NCBI RefSeq assembly: GCF_051014685.1 | Contig: NW_027479672.1 | Location: forward strand, 17,018 to 81,017 | Origin: Ptiloglossa arizonensis | Lineage: Eukaryota; Arthropoda; Insecta; Hymenoptera; Colletidae | Length of the DNA stretch: 64,000 nucleotides | Reading direction: 5' to 3' | Part shown: piece by piece, positions 50,561 to 62,980 of the stretch | Numbering within the stretch: the stretch's first letter is position 1 | Layout: every line of letters starts with the position of its first letter | Notes under the pieces: generated by a model | Told to the model about the DNA's origin: nothing | Seen by the model: the letters and a program-made list of their open reading frames with translations, nothing else | The model's database searches: none | Program-made: the position numbers and the translations under genes

Positions 50561-52484
50561 GCCCCATTACAACGGTATGAGTAGTTTTCCCCTAGGCCGT
50601 TCTAGTTATTCGTTTCGAGCATCAGAACTGCGAAAATTTGGAGTTTCTCAAGCGTTTCTTACCTCAAAACTGCCATATCTCGCGAACGAATTGACCAATC
50701 CGCAAAGTTTCTGTTGCATCTGAAAGTCGAAACTCGCCCCATTACAAGGGTATGAGTAGTTTTCCCCTAGGCCATTCTAGTTATTCGTTTCGAGCATCAG
50801 AACTGCGAAAATTTTGAGTTTCTCCAGCGTTTCTTACCTCAAAACTGCCATATCTCGCGAACGGATTGACCAATCCGCAAAGTTTCTGTTGCATCTGAAA
50901 GTAGAAACTCGCCCCATTACAACGGTATGAGTAGTTTTCCCCTAGGCCGTTCTAGTTATTCGTTTCGAGCATCAGAACGGCGAAAATTTTGAGTTTCTCA
51001 AGCGTTTCTTACCTCAAAACTGCCATATCTCGCGAACGGATTGACCAATCCGCAAAGTTTCTGTTGCATCTGAAAGTAGAAACTCGCCCCATTACAACGG
51101 TATGAGTAGTTTTCCCCTAGGCCGTTCTAGTTATTCGTTTCGAGCATCAGAACTGCGAAAATTTGGAGTTTCTCAAGCGTTTCTTACCTCAAAACTGCCA
51201 TATCTCGCGAACGGATTGACCAATCCGCAAAATTTCTCTTGCATCTGAAAGTAGAATCTCGCCCCATTACAACGGTATGAGTAGTTTTCCCCTAGGCCGT
51301 TCTAGTTATTCGTTTCGAGCATCAGAACTGCCAAAATGTTGAGTTTCTCAAGCGTTTCTTACCTCAAAACTGCCATATCTCGCGAACGGATTGACCAATC
51401 CGCAAAGTTTCTGTTGCATCTGAAAGTAGAAACTCGCCCCATTACAACGGTATGAGTAGTTTTCCCCTAGGCCGTTCTAGTTTTTCGTTTCGAGCATCAG
51501 ACTGCGAAAATTTGGAGTTTCTCAAGCGTTTCTTACCTCAAAACTGCCATATCTCGCAAACGGATTGACCAATCCGCAAAGTTTCTGTTGCATCTGAAAG
51601 TAGAAACTCGCCCCATTACAACGGTATGAGTAGTTATCCCCTAGGCCGTTGTAGTTATTCGTTTCGAGCATCAGAACTGCGAAAATTTGGAGTTTCTCAA
51701 GCGTTTCTTACCTCAAAACTACCATATCTCGCGAACGGATTGACCAATCCGCAAAGTTTCTGTTGCATCTGAAAGCAGAAACTGGCCCCATTACAACGGT
51801 ATGAGTAGTTTTCCCGTAGGCCGTTCTAGTTATTCGTTTCGAGCATCAGAACTGCGAAAATTTGGAGTTTCTCAAGCGTTTCTTACCTCAAAACTGCCAT
51901 ATCTCGCGAACGGATTGACCAATCCGCAAAGTTTCTGTTGCATCTGAAAGTAGAAACTCGCCCCATTACAACGGTATGAGTAGTTTTCCCCTAGGCCGTT
52001 CTAGTTATTCGTTTCGAGCATCAGAACTGCGAAAATTTGGAGTTTCTCAAGCGTTTCTTACCTCAAAACTGCCATATCTCGCGAACGGATTGACCAATCC
52101 GCAAAGTTTCTGTCGCATCTGAAAGTAGAAACTCGCCCCATTACAACGGTATGAGTAGTTTTCCCCTAGGCCGTTCTAGTTATTCGTTTCGAGCATCAGA
52201 ACTGCGAAAATTTGGAGTTTCTCAAGCGTTTCTTACTTCAAAACTGCCATATCTCACGAACGGATTGACCAATCCGCAAAGTTTCTGTCGCATCTGAAAG
52301 TAGAAACTCGCCCCATTACAACGGTATGAGTAGTTTTCCCCTAGGCCGTTCTAGTTATTCGTTTCGAGCATCAGAACTGCGAAAATTTGGAGTTTCTCAA
52401 GCGTTTCTTACCTCAAAACTGCCATATCTCGCGAACGGATTGACCAATCCGCAAAGTTTCTGTTGCATCTGAAAGTAGAAACTC
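50561..52484. repeat. 11-monomer HOR unit U1 (1924 bp)
   Basis: It starts with GCGAACGAATTGACC and a GAAAGTCG tail followed by ACAAGGG, then CCATTC/CCAGCG, then CAGAACGGCG/TTTTGAG, CAAAATTTCTCTT, GCCAAAATGTT, TAGTTTTTCG, GTTATCC, CCCGTAGG, TGTCGC, ACTTC/TCACGAAC, plain. By eye CAGAACGGCG near 50976 is the only difference I noticed from U3 (53884-55807). Confidence 0.85.
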
Positions 52485-53883
52485 GCCCCATTACAACGGT
52501 ATGAGTAGTTTTCCCCTAGGCCGTTCTAGTTATTCGTTTCGAGCATCAGAACTGCGAAAATTTGGAGTTTCTCAAGCGTTTCTTACCTCAAAACTGCCAT
52601 ATCTCGCGAACGAATTGACCAATCCGCAAAGTTTCTGTTGCATCTGAAAGTCGAAACTCGCCCCATTACAAGGGTATGAGTAGTTTTCCCCTAGGCCATT
52701 CTAGTTATTCGTTTCGAGCATCAGAACTGCGAAAATTTTGAGTTTCTCCAGCGTTTCTTACCTCAAAACTGCCATATCTCGCGAACGGATTGACCAATCC
52801 GCAAAGTTTCTGTTGCATCTGAAAGTAGAAACTCGCCCCATTACAACGGTATGAGTAGTTTTCCCCTAGGCCGTTCTAGTTATTCGTTTCGAGCATCAGA
52901 ACTGCGAAAATTTTGAGTTTCTCAAGCGTTTCTTACCTCAAAACTGCCATATCTCGCGAACGGATTGACCAATCCGCAAAGTTTCTGTTGCATCTGAAAG
53001 TAGAAACTCGCCCCATTACAACGGTATGAGTAGTTTTCCCCTAGGCCGTTCTAGTTATTCGTTTCGAGCATCAGAACTGCGAAAATTTGGAGTTTCTCAA
53101 GCGTTTCTTACCTCAAAACTGCCATATCTCGCGAACGGATTGACCAATCCGCAAAATTTCTCTTGCATCTGAAAGTAGAATCTCGCCCCATTACAACGGT
53201 ATGAGTAGTTTTCCCCTAGGCCGTTCTAGTTATTCGTTTCGAGCATCAGAACTGCCAAAATGTTGAGTTTCTCAAGCGTTTCTTACCTCAAAACTGCCAT
53301 ATCTCGCGAACGGATTGACCAATCCGCAAAGTTTCTGTTGCATCTGAAAGTAGAAACTCGCCCCATTACAACGGTATGAGTAGTTTTCCCCTAGGCCGTT
53401 CTAGTTTTTCGTTTCGAGCATCAGACTGCGAAAATTTGGAGTTTCTCAAGCGTTTCTTACCTCAAAACTGCCATATCTCGCAAACGGATTGACCAATCCG
53501 CAAAGTTTCTGTTGCATCTGAAAGTAGAAACTCGCCCCATTACAACGGTATGAGTAGTTATCCCCTAGGCCGTTGTAGTTATTCGTTTCGAGCATCAGAA
53601 CTGCGAAAATTTGGAGTTTCTCAAGCGTTTCTTACCTCAAAACTACCATATCTCGCGAACGGATTGACCAATCCGCAAAGTTTCTGTTGCATCTGAAAGC
53701 AGAAACTGGCCCCATTACAACGGTATGAGTAGTTTTCCCCTAGGCCGTTCTAGTTATTCGTTTCGAGCATCAGAACTGCGAAAATTTGGAGTTTCTCAAG
53801 CGTTTCTTACCTCAAAACTGCCATATCTCGCGAACGGATTGACCAATCCGCAAAGTTTCTGTTGCATCTGAAAGTAGAAACTC
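52485..53883. repeat. 8-monomer HOR unit U2 (1399 bp)
   Basis: It has the same first seven monomers as U1, then one plain CCTAGG monomer in place of the CCCGTAGG, TGTCGC, ACTTC and plain monomers. It is U1 minus three monomers, as expected from unequal exchange between flanking similar monomers. Confidence 0.85.
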
Positions 53884-55807
53884 GCCCCATTACAACGGTA
53901 TGAGTAGTTTTCCCCTAGGCCGTTCTAGTTATTCGTTTCGAGCATCAGAACTGCGAAAATTTGGAGTTTCTCAAGCGTTTCTTACCTCAAAACTGCCATA
54001 TCTCGCGAACGAATTGACCAATCCGCAAAGTTTCTGTTGCATCTGAAAGTCGAAACTCGCCCCATTACAAGGGTATGAGTAGTTTTCCCCTAGGCCATTC
54101 TAGTTATTCGTTTCGAGCATCAGAACTGCGAAAATTTTGAGTTTCTCCAGCGTTTCTTACCTCAAAACTGCCATATCTCGCGAACGGATTGACCAATCCG
54201 CAAAGTTTCTGTTGCATCTGAAAGTAGAAACTCGCCCCATTACAACGGTATGAGTAGTTTTCCCCTAGGCCGTTCTAGTTATTCGTTTCGAGCATCAGAA
54301 CTGCGAAAATTTTGAGTTTCTCAAGCGTTTCTTACCTCAAAACTGCCATATCTCGCGAACGGATTGACCAATCCGCAAAGTTTCTGTTGCATCTGAAAGT
54401 AGAAACTCGCCCCATTACAACGGTATGAGTAGTTTTCCCCTAGGCCGTTCTAGTTATTCGTTTCGAGCATCAGAACTGCGAAAATTTGGAGTTTCTCAAG
54501 CGTTTCTTACCTCAAAACTGCCATATCTCGCGAACGGATTGACCAATCCGCAAAATTTCTCTTGCATCTGAAAGTAGAATCTCGCCCCATTACAACGGTA
54601 TGAGTAGTTTTCCCCTAGGCCGTTCTAGTTATTCGTTTCGAGCATCAGAACTGCCAAAATGTTGAGTTTCTCAAGCGTTTCTTACCTCAAAACTGCCATA
54701 TCTCGCGAACGGATTGACCAATCCGCAAAGTTTCTGTTGCATCTGAAAGTAGAAACTCGCCCCATTACAACGGTATGAGTAGTTTTCCCCTAGGCCGTTC
54801 TAGTTTTTCGTTTCGAGCATCAGACTGCGAAAATTTGGAGTTTCTCAAGCGTTTCTTACCTCAAAACTGCCATATCTCGCAAACGGATTGACCAATCCGC
54901 AAAGTTTCTGTTGCATCTGAAAGTAGAAACTCGCCCCATTACAACGGTATGAGTAGTTATCCCCTAGGCCGTTGTAGTTATTCGTTTCGAGCATCAGAAC
55001 TGCGAAAATTTGGAGTTTCTCAAGCGTTTCTTACCTCAAAACTACCATATCTCGCGAACGGATTGACCAATCCGCAAAGTTTCTGTTGCATCTGAAAGCA
55101 GAAACTGGCCCCATTACAACGGTATGAGTAGTTTTCCCGTAGGCCGTTCTAGTTATTCGTTTCGAGCATCAGAACTGCGAAAATTTGGAGTTTCTCAAGC
55201 GTTTCTTACCTCAAAACTGCCATATCTCGCGAACGGATTGACCAATCCGCAAAGTTTCTGTTGCATCTGAAAGTAGAAACTCGCCCCATTACAACGGTAT
55301 GAGTAGTTTTCCCCTAGGCCGTTCTAGTTATTCGTTTCGAGCATCAGAACTGCGAAAATTTGGAGTTTCTCAAGCGTTTCTTACCTCAAAACTGCCATAT
55401 CTCGCGAACGGATTGACCAATCCGCAAAGTTTCTGTCGCATCTGAAAGTAGAAACTCGCCCCATTACAACGGTATGAGTAGTTTTCCCCTAGGCCGTTCT
55501 AGTTATTCGTTTCGAGCATCAGAACTGCGAAAATTTGGAGTTTCTCAAGCGTTTCTTACTTCAAAACTGCCATATCTCACGAACGGATTGACCAATCCGC
55601 AAAGTTTCTGTCGCATCTGAAAGTAGAAACTCGCCCCATTACAACGGTATGAGTAGTTTTCCCCTAGGCCGTTCTAGTTATTCGTTTCGAGCATCAGAAC
55701 TGCGAAAATTTGGAGTTTCTCAAGCGTTTCTTACCTCAAAACTGCCATATCTCGCGAACGGATTGACCAATCCGCAAAGTTTCTGTTGCATCTGAAAGTA
55801 GAAACTC
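53884..55807. repeat. 11-monomer HOR unit U3 (1924 bp)
   Basis: This is a full 11-monomer order identical to U1 apart from the U1-specific CAGAACGGCG. Since U2, which sits between them, lacks three monomers, U1 and U3 are closer to each other than to U2 in structure. Confidence 0.85.
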
Positions 55808-57556
55808 GCCCCATTACAACGGTATGAGTAGTTTTCCCCTAGGCCGTTCTAGTTATTCGTTTCGAGCATCAGAACTGCGAAAATTTGGAGTTTCTCAAGC
55901 GTTTCTTACCTCAAAACTGCCATATCTCGCGAACGAATTGACCAATCCGCAAAGTTTCTGTTGCATCTGAAAGTCGAAACTCGCCCCATTACAAGGGTAT
56001 GAGTAGTTTTCCCCTAGGCCATTCTAGTTATTCGTTTCGAGCATCAGAACTGCGAAAATTTTGAGTTTCTCCAGCGTTTCTTACCTCAAAACTGCCATAT
56101 CTCGCGAACGGATTGACCAATCCGCAAAGTTTCTGTTGCATCTGAAAGTAGAAACTCGCCCCATTACAACGGTATGAGTAGTTTTCCCCTAGGCCGTTCT
56201 AGTTATTCGTTTCGAGCATCAGAACTGCGAAAATTTTGAGTTTCTCAAGCGTTTCTTACCTCAAAACTGCCATATCTCGCGAACGGATTGACCAATCCGC
56301 AAAGTTTCTGTTGCATCTGAAAGTAGAAGCTCGCCCCATTACAACGGTATGAGTAGTTTTCCCCTAGGCCGTTCTAGTTTTTCGTTTCGAGCATCAGACT
56401 GCGAAAATTTGGAGTTTCTCAAGCGTTTCTTACCTCAAAACTGCCATATCTCGCAAACGGATTGACCAATCCGCAAAGTTTCTGTTGCATCTGAAAGTAG
56501 AAACTCGCCCCATTACAACGGTATGAGTAGTTATCCCCTAGGCCGTTGTAGTTATTCGTTTCGAGCATCAGAACTGCGAAAATTTGGAGTTTCTCAAGCG
56601 TTTCTTACCTCAAAACTACCATATCTCGCGAACGGATTGACCAATCCGCAAAGTTTCTGTTGCATCTGAAAGCAGAAACTGGCCCCATTACAACGGTATG
56701 AGTAGTTTTCCCGTAGGCCGTTCTAGTTATTCGTTTCGAGCATCAGAACTGCGAAAATTTGGAGTTTCTCAAGCGTTTCTTACCTCAAAACTGCCATATC
56801 TCGCGAACGGATTGACCAATCCGCAAAGTTTCTGTTGCATCTGAAAGTAGAAACTCGCCCCATTACAACGGTATGAGTAGTTTTCCCCTAGGCCGTTCTA
56901 GTTATTCGTTTCGAGCATCAGAACTGCGAAAATTTGGAGTTTCTCAAGCGTTTCTTACCTCAAAACTGCCATATCTCGCGAACGGATTGACCAATCCGCA
57001 AAATTTCTCTTGCATCTGAAAGTAGAATCTCGCCCCATTACAACGGTATGAGTAGTTTTCCCCTAGGCCGTTCTAGTTATTCGTTTCGAGCATCAGAACT
57101 GCGAAAATTTGGAGTTTCTCAAGCGTTTCTTACCTCAAAACTGCCATATCTCGCGAACGGATTGACCAATCCGCAAAGTTTCTGTCGCATCTGAAAGTAG
57201 AAACTCGCCCCATTACAACGGTATGAGTAGTTTTCCCCTAGGCCGTTCTAGTTATTCGTTTCGAGCATCAGAACTGCGAAAATTTGGAGTTTCTCAAGCG
57301 TTTCTTACTTCAAAACTGCCATATCTCACGAACGGATTGACCAATCCGCAAAGTTTCTGTCGCATCTGAAAGTAGAAACTCGCCCCATTACAACGGTATG
57401 AGTAGTTTTCCCCTAGGCCGTTCTAGTTATTCGTTTCGAGCATCAGAACTGCGAAAATTTGGAGTTTCTCAAGCGTTTCTTACCTCAAAACTGCCATATC
57501 TCGCGAACGGATTGACCAATCCGCAAAGTTTCTGTTGCATCTGAAAGTAGAAACTC
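55808..57556. repeat. 10-monomer HOR unit U4 (1749 bp)
   Basis: It begins like U1 (GCGAACGAATTGACC, CCATTC/CCAGCG, TTTTGAG) but goes straight to TAGTTTTTCG through a GAAGCTCG tail near 56328. The CAAAATTTCTCTT monomer appears later, after CCCGTAGG, as in the 47-50 kb units. U4 therefore looks like a hybrid between the U1 type and the 1750-bp type. Confidence 0.83.
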
Positions 57557-58256
57557 GCCCCATTACAACGGTATGAGTAGTTTTCCCCTAGGCCGTTCTA
57601 GTTATTCGTTTCGAGCATCAGAACTGCGAAAATTTGGAGTTTCTCAAGCGTTTCTTACCTCAAAACTGCCATATCTCGCGAACGAATTGACCAATCCGCA
57701 AAGTTTCTGTTGCATCTGAAAGTCGAAACTCGCCCCATTACAAGGGTATGAGTAGTTTTCCCCTAGGCCGTTCTAGTTATTCGTTTCGAGCATCAGAACT
57801 GCGAAAATTTTGAGTTTCTCAAGCGTTTCTTACCTCAAAACTGCCATATCTCGCGAACGGATTGACCAATCCGCAAAATTTCTCTTGCATCTGAAAGTAG
57901 AATCTCGCCCCATTACAACGGTATGAGTAGTTTTCCCCTAGGCCGTTCTAGTTATTCGTTTCGAGCATCAGAACTGCGAAAATTTGGAGTTTCTCAAGCG
58001 TTTCTTACCTCAAAACTGCCATATCTCGCGAACGGATTGACCAATCCGCAAAGTTTCTGTCGCATCTGAAAGTAGAAACTCGCCCCATTACAACGGTATG
58101 AGTAGTTTTCCCCTAGGCCGTTCTAGTTATTCGTTTCGAGCATCAGAACTGCGAAAATTTGGAGTTTCTCAAGCGTTTCTTACTTCAAAACTGCCATATC
58201 TCACGAACGGATTGACCAATCCGCAAAGTTTCTGTCGCATCTGAAAGTAGAAACTC
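57557..58256. repeat. 4-monomer HOR unit U5 (700 bp)
   Basis: It contains GCGAACGAATTGACC/GAAAGTCG; a fused monomer with TTTTGAG front and CAAAATTTCTCTT end; TGTCGC; ACTTC/TCACGAAC. The next monomer (58257) has ordinary GCGAACGG but keeps the GAAAGTCG tail and ACAAGGG, and so is itself a hybrid. It is the shortest unit of the family and lies next to the domain boundary. Confidence 0.8.
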
Positions 58257-59306
58257 GCCCCATTACAACGGTATGAGTAGTTTTCCCCTAGGCCGTTCTA
58301 GTTATTCGTTTCGAGCATCAGAACTGCGAAAATTTGGAGTTTCTCAAGCGTTTCTTACCTCAAAACTGCCATATCTCGCGAACGGATTGACCAATCCGCA
58401 AAGTTTCTGTTGCATCTGAAAGTCGAAACTCGCCCCATTACAAGGGTATGAGTAGTTTTCCCCTAGGCCATTCTAGTTATTCGTTTCGAGCATCAGAACT
58501 GCGAAAATTTTGAGTTTCTCCAGCGTTTCTTACCTCAAAACTGCCATATCTCGCGAACGGATTGACCAATCCGCAAAGTTTCTGTTGCATCTGAAAGTAG
58601 AAACTCGCCCCATTACAACGGTATGAGTAGTTTTCCCCTAGGCCGTTCTAGTTATTCGTTTCGAGCATCAGAACTGCGAAAATTTTGAGTTTCTCAAGCG
58701 TTTCCTACCTCAAAACTGCCATATCTCGCGAACGGATTGACCAATCCGCAAAGTTTCTGTTGCATCTGAAAGTAGAAACTCGCCCCATTACAACGGTATG
58801 AGTAGTTTTCCCCTAGGCCGTTCTAGTTATTCGTTTCGAGCATCAGAACTGCGAAAATTTGGAGTTTCTCAAGCGTTTCTTACCTCAAAACTGCCATATC
58901 TCGCGAACGGATTGACCAATCCGCAAAGTTTCTGTTGCATCTGAAAGTAGAAACTAGCCCCATTACAACGGTATGAGTAGTTATCCCCTAGGCTGTTCTA
59001 GTTATTCGTTTCGAGCATCAGAACTGCGAAAATTTGGAGTTTCTCAAGCGTTTCTTACCTCAAAACTGCCATATCTCGCGAACGGATTGACCAATCCGCA
59101 AAGTTTCTGTTGCATCTGAAAGTAGAAACTCGCCCCATTACAACGGTATGAGTAGTTATCCCCGAGGCCGTTCTAGTTATTCGTTTCGAGCATCAGAACT
59201 GCGAAAATTTGGAGTTTCTCAAGCGTTTCTTACCTCAAAACTGCCATATCTGGCGAACGGATTGACCAATACGCAAAATTTCTGTTGCACCTGAAAGTAG
59301 AAGCTC

Positions 59307-61406
59307 TCCCGATTACAACGGTATGAGTAGTTTTCCCCTAGGCCGTTCTAGTTATTCGTTTCGAGCATCAGAACTGCGAAAAATTTGAGTTTCTCAAGCG
59401 TTTCTTACCTCAAAACTGCCATATCTCGCGAACGGATTGACCAATCCGCAAAGTTTCTGTTGCATCTGAAAGTAGAAACACGACCCATTACAACGGTATG
59501 AGTAGTTTTCCCCTAGGCCATTCTAGTTATTCGTTTCGAGCATCAGAACTGCGAAAATTTGGAGTTTCTCAAGCGTTTCTTACTTCAAAACTGCCATATC
59601 ACGCGAACGGATTGACCAATCCGCAAAGTTTCTGTTGCATCTGAAAGTAGAAACTCGCCCCATTACAACGGTATGAGTAGTTTTCCCGTAGGCCGTTCTA
59701 GTTATTCGTTTCGAGCATCAGAACAGCGAAAATTTGGAGTTTCTCAAGCGTTTCTTACCTCAAAACTGCCATATCTCGCGAACGGATTGACCAATCCGCA
59801 AAGTTTCTGTTGCATCTGAAAGTAGAAACTCGCCCCATTACAACGGTATGAGTAGTTTTCCCCTAGGCCGTTCTAGTTATTCGTTTCGAGCATCAGAACT
59901 GCGAAAATTTGGAGTTTCTCAAGCGTTTCTTACATCAAAACTGCCATATCTCGCGAAAGGATTGACCAATCCGCAAAGTTTCTGTTGCATCTGAAAGTAG
60001 AAACTCGCCCCATTACAACGGTATGAGTAGTTTTCCCCTAGGCCGTTCTAGTTATTCGTTTCGTGCATCAGAACTGCGAAAATTTGGAGTTTCTCAAGCG
60101 TTTCTTACCTCAAAACTGCCATATCTCGCGAACGGATGGACCAATCCGCAAAGTTTCTGTTGCATCTGAAAGTAGAAACTCGCCCCATTACAACGGTATG
60201 AGTAGTTTTCCCGTAGGCCGTTCTAGTTATTCGTTTCGAGCATCAGAACTGCGAAAATTTGGAGTTTCTCAAGCGTTTCTTACCTCAAAACTGCCATATC
60301 TCGCGAACGGATTGACCAATCCGCAAAGTTTCTGTTCCATCTGAAAGTAGAAACTCGCCCCATTACAACGGTAGGAGTAGTTTTCCCCTAGGCCGTTCTA
60401 GTTATTCGTTTCGAGCATCAGAACTGCGAAAAATTTGAGTTTCTCAAGCGTTTCTTACCTCAAAACTGCCATATCTCGCGAACGGATTGACCAATCCGCA
60501 AAGTTTCTGTTGCATCTGAAAGTAGAAACACGCCCCATTACAACGGTATGAGTAGTTTTCCCCTAGGCCATTCTAGTTATTCGTTTCGAGCATCAGAACT
60601 GCGAAAATTTGGAGTTTCTCAAGCGTTTCTTACTTCAAAACTGCCATATCTCGCGAACGGATTGACCAATCCGCAAAGTTTCTGTTGCATCTGAAAGTAG
60701 AAACTCGCCCCATTACAACGGTATGAGTAGTTTTCCCGTAGGCCGTTCTAGTTATTCGTTTCGAGCATCAGAACTGCGAAAATTTGGAGTTTCTCAAGCG
60801 TTTCTTACCTCAAAACTGCCATATCTCGCGAACGGATTGACCAATCCGCAAAGTTTCTGTTGCATCTGAAAGTAGAAACTCGCCCCATTACAACGGTATG
60901 AGTAGTTTTCCCCTAGGCCGTTCTAGTTATTCGTTTCGAGCATCAGAACTGCGAAAATTTGGAGTTTCTCAAGCGTTTCTTACCTCAAAACTGCCATATC
61001 TCGCGAAAGGATTGACCAATCCGCAAAGTTTCTGTTGCATCTGAAAGTAGAAACTCGCCCCATTACAACGGTATGAGTAGTTTTCCCCTAGGCCGTTCTA
61101 GTTATTCGTTTCGTGCATCAGAACTGCGAAAATTTGGAGTTTCTCAAGCGTTTCTTACCTCAAAACTGCCATATCTCGCGAACGGATTGACCAATCCGCA
61201 AAGTTTCTGTTGCATCTGAAAGTAGAAACTCGCCCCATTACAACGGTATGAGTAGTTTTCCCGTAGGCCGTTCTAGTTATTCGTTTCGAGCATCAGAACT
61301 GCGAAAATTTGGAGTTTCTCAAGCGTTTCTTACCTCAAAACTGCCATATCTCGCGAACGGATAGACCAATCCGCAAAGTTTCTGTTGCATCTGAAAGTAG
61401 AAACTC
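59307..61406. repeat. Two tandem 1050-bp HOR units
   Basis: Units 59307-60356 and 60357-61406 carry the six-monomer order of domain F. The first opens with the relic TCTCCCGATTAC start, the second with GTAGGAG. Other differences include AAACACGACCC against AAACACGCCCC, ATATCACGCG near 59597, GAACAGCG near 59721 and GGATGGACC near 60135. Confidence 0.85.
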
Positions 61407-62980
61407 GCCCCATTACAACGGTATGAGTAGTTTTCCCCTAGGCCGTTCTAGTTATTCGTTTCGAGCATCAGAACTGCGAAAAATTTGAGTTTCTCAAGCG
61501 TTTCTTACCTCAAAACTGCCATATCTCGCGAACGGATTGACCAATCCGCAAAGTTTCTGTTGCATCTGAAAGTAGAAACACGCCCCATTACAACGGTATG
61601 AGTAGTTTTCCCCTAGGCCATTCTAGTTATTCGTTTCGAGCATCAGAACTGCGAAAATTTGGAGTTTCTCAAGCGTTTCTTACTTCAAAACTGCCATATC
61701 TCGCGAACGGATTGACCAATCCGCAAAGTTTCTGTTGCATCTGAAAGTAGAAACTCGCCCCATTACAACGGTATGAGTAGTTTTCCCCTAGGCCGTTCTA
61801 GTTATTCGTTTCGAGCATCAGAACTGCGAAAATTTGGAGTTTCTCAAGCGTTTCTTACCTCAAAACTGCCATATCTCGCGAACGGATTGACCAATCCGCA
61901 AAGTTTCTGTTGCATCTGAAAGTAGAAACTCGCCCCATTACAACGGTATGAGTAGTTTTCCCCTAGGCCGTTCTAGTTATTCGTTTCGAGCATCAGAACT
62001 GCGAAAATTTGGAGTTTCTCAAGCGTTTCTTACCTCAAAACTGCCATATCTCGCGAACGGATTGACCAATCCGCAAAGTTTCTGTTGCATCTGGAAGTAG
62101 AAACTCGCCCCATTACAACGGTATGAGTAGTTTTCCCCTAGGCCGTTCTAGTTATTCGTTTCGAGCATCAGAACTGCGAAAATTTGGAGTTTCTCAAGCG
62201 TTTCTTACCTCAAAACTGCCATATCTCGCGAAAGGATTGACCAATCCGCAAAGTTTCTGTTGCATCTGAAAGTAGAAACTCGCCCCATTACAACGGTATG
62301 AGTAGTTTTCCCCTAGGCCGTTCTAGTTATTCGTTTCGTGCATCAGAACTGCGAAAATTTGGAGTTTCGCAAGCGTTTCTTACCTCAAAACTGCCATATC
62401 TCGCGAACGGATTGACCAATCCGCAAAGTTTCTGTTGCATCTGAAAGTAGAAACTCGCCCCATTACAACGGTATGAGTAGTTTTCCCCTAGGCCGTTCTA
62501 GTTATTCGTTTCGAGCATCAGAACTGCGAAAATTTGGAGTTTCTCAAGCGTTTCTTACATCAAAACTGCCATATCTCGCGAAAGGATTGACCAATCCGCA
62601 AAGTTTCTGTTGCATCTGAAAGTAGAAACTCGCCCCATTACAACGGTATGAGTAGTTTCCCCTAGGCCGTTCTAGTTATTCGTTTCGTGCATCAGAACTG
62701 CGAAAATTTGGAGTTTCTCAAGCGTTTCTTACCTCAAAACTGCCATATCTCGCGAACGGATGGACCAATCCGCAAAGTTTCTGTTGCATCTGAAAGTAGA
62801 AACTCGCCCCATTACAACGGTATGAGTAGTTTTCCCGTAGGCCGTTCTAGTTATTCGTTTCGAGCATCAGAACTGCGAAAATTTGGAGTTTCTCAAGCGT
62901 TTCTTACCTCAAAACTGCCATATCTCGCGAACGGATTGATCAATCCGCAAAGTTTCTGTTCCATCTGAAAGTAGAAACTC
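61407..62980. repeat. Expanded 9-monomer unit of domain F
   Basis: It opens with the usual GAAAAATTTGAG and CCATTC/ACTTC monomers, then has plain CCTAGG monomers in place of CCCGTAGG, and two TTTCGTGCATC monomers (62282 and 62632) instead of one. The duplicated GCGAAAGG-TTTCGTGCATC pair accounts for part of the growth. The last monomer carries TTCCATCTG as in 60182-60356. Confidence 0.8.

Larger units (their letters stand above)
47062..58956. repeat. Domain E: 10/11/8-monomer HOR family
   Basis: A backbone of marked monomers is repeated: GAAAGTCG tail; CCAGCG; TTTTGAG; CAAAATTTCTCTT with GAATCTC; GCCAAAATGTT; TAGTTTTTCG with GCAAACGG; GTTATCC/TTGTAG/CTACCAT/AAGCAGAAACTGG; CCCGTAGG; TGTCGC; ACTTC/TCACGAAC/TGTCGC; plain. 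Units differ by gain or loss of whole monomers, and each unit's TAGTTTTTCG monomer after 48 kb carries the same 1-bp deletion (CATCAGACTG). Confidence 0.87.

Noticed and set aside
60063..62968. Two 93-codon open frames (60063 and 62687)
   Set aside because: They start at GTG created by TTTCGTGCATC and are kept open by GGATGGACC. The pair results from the domain F HOR.
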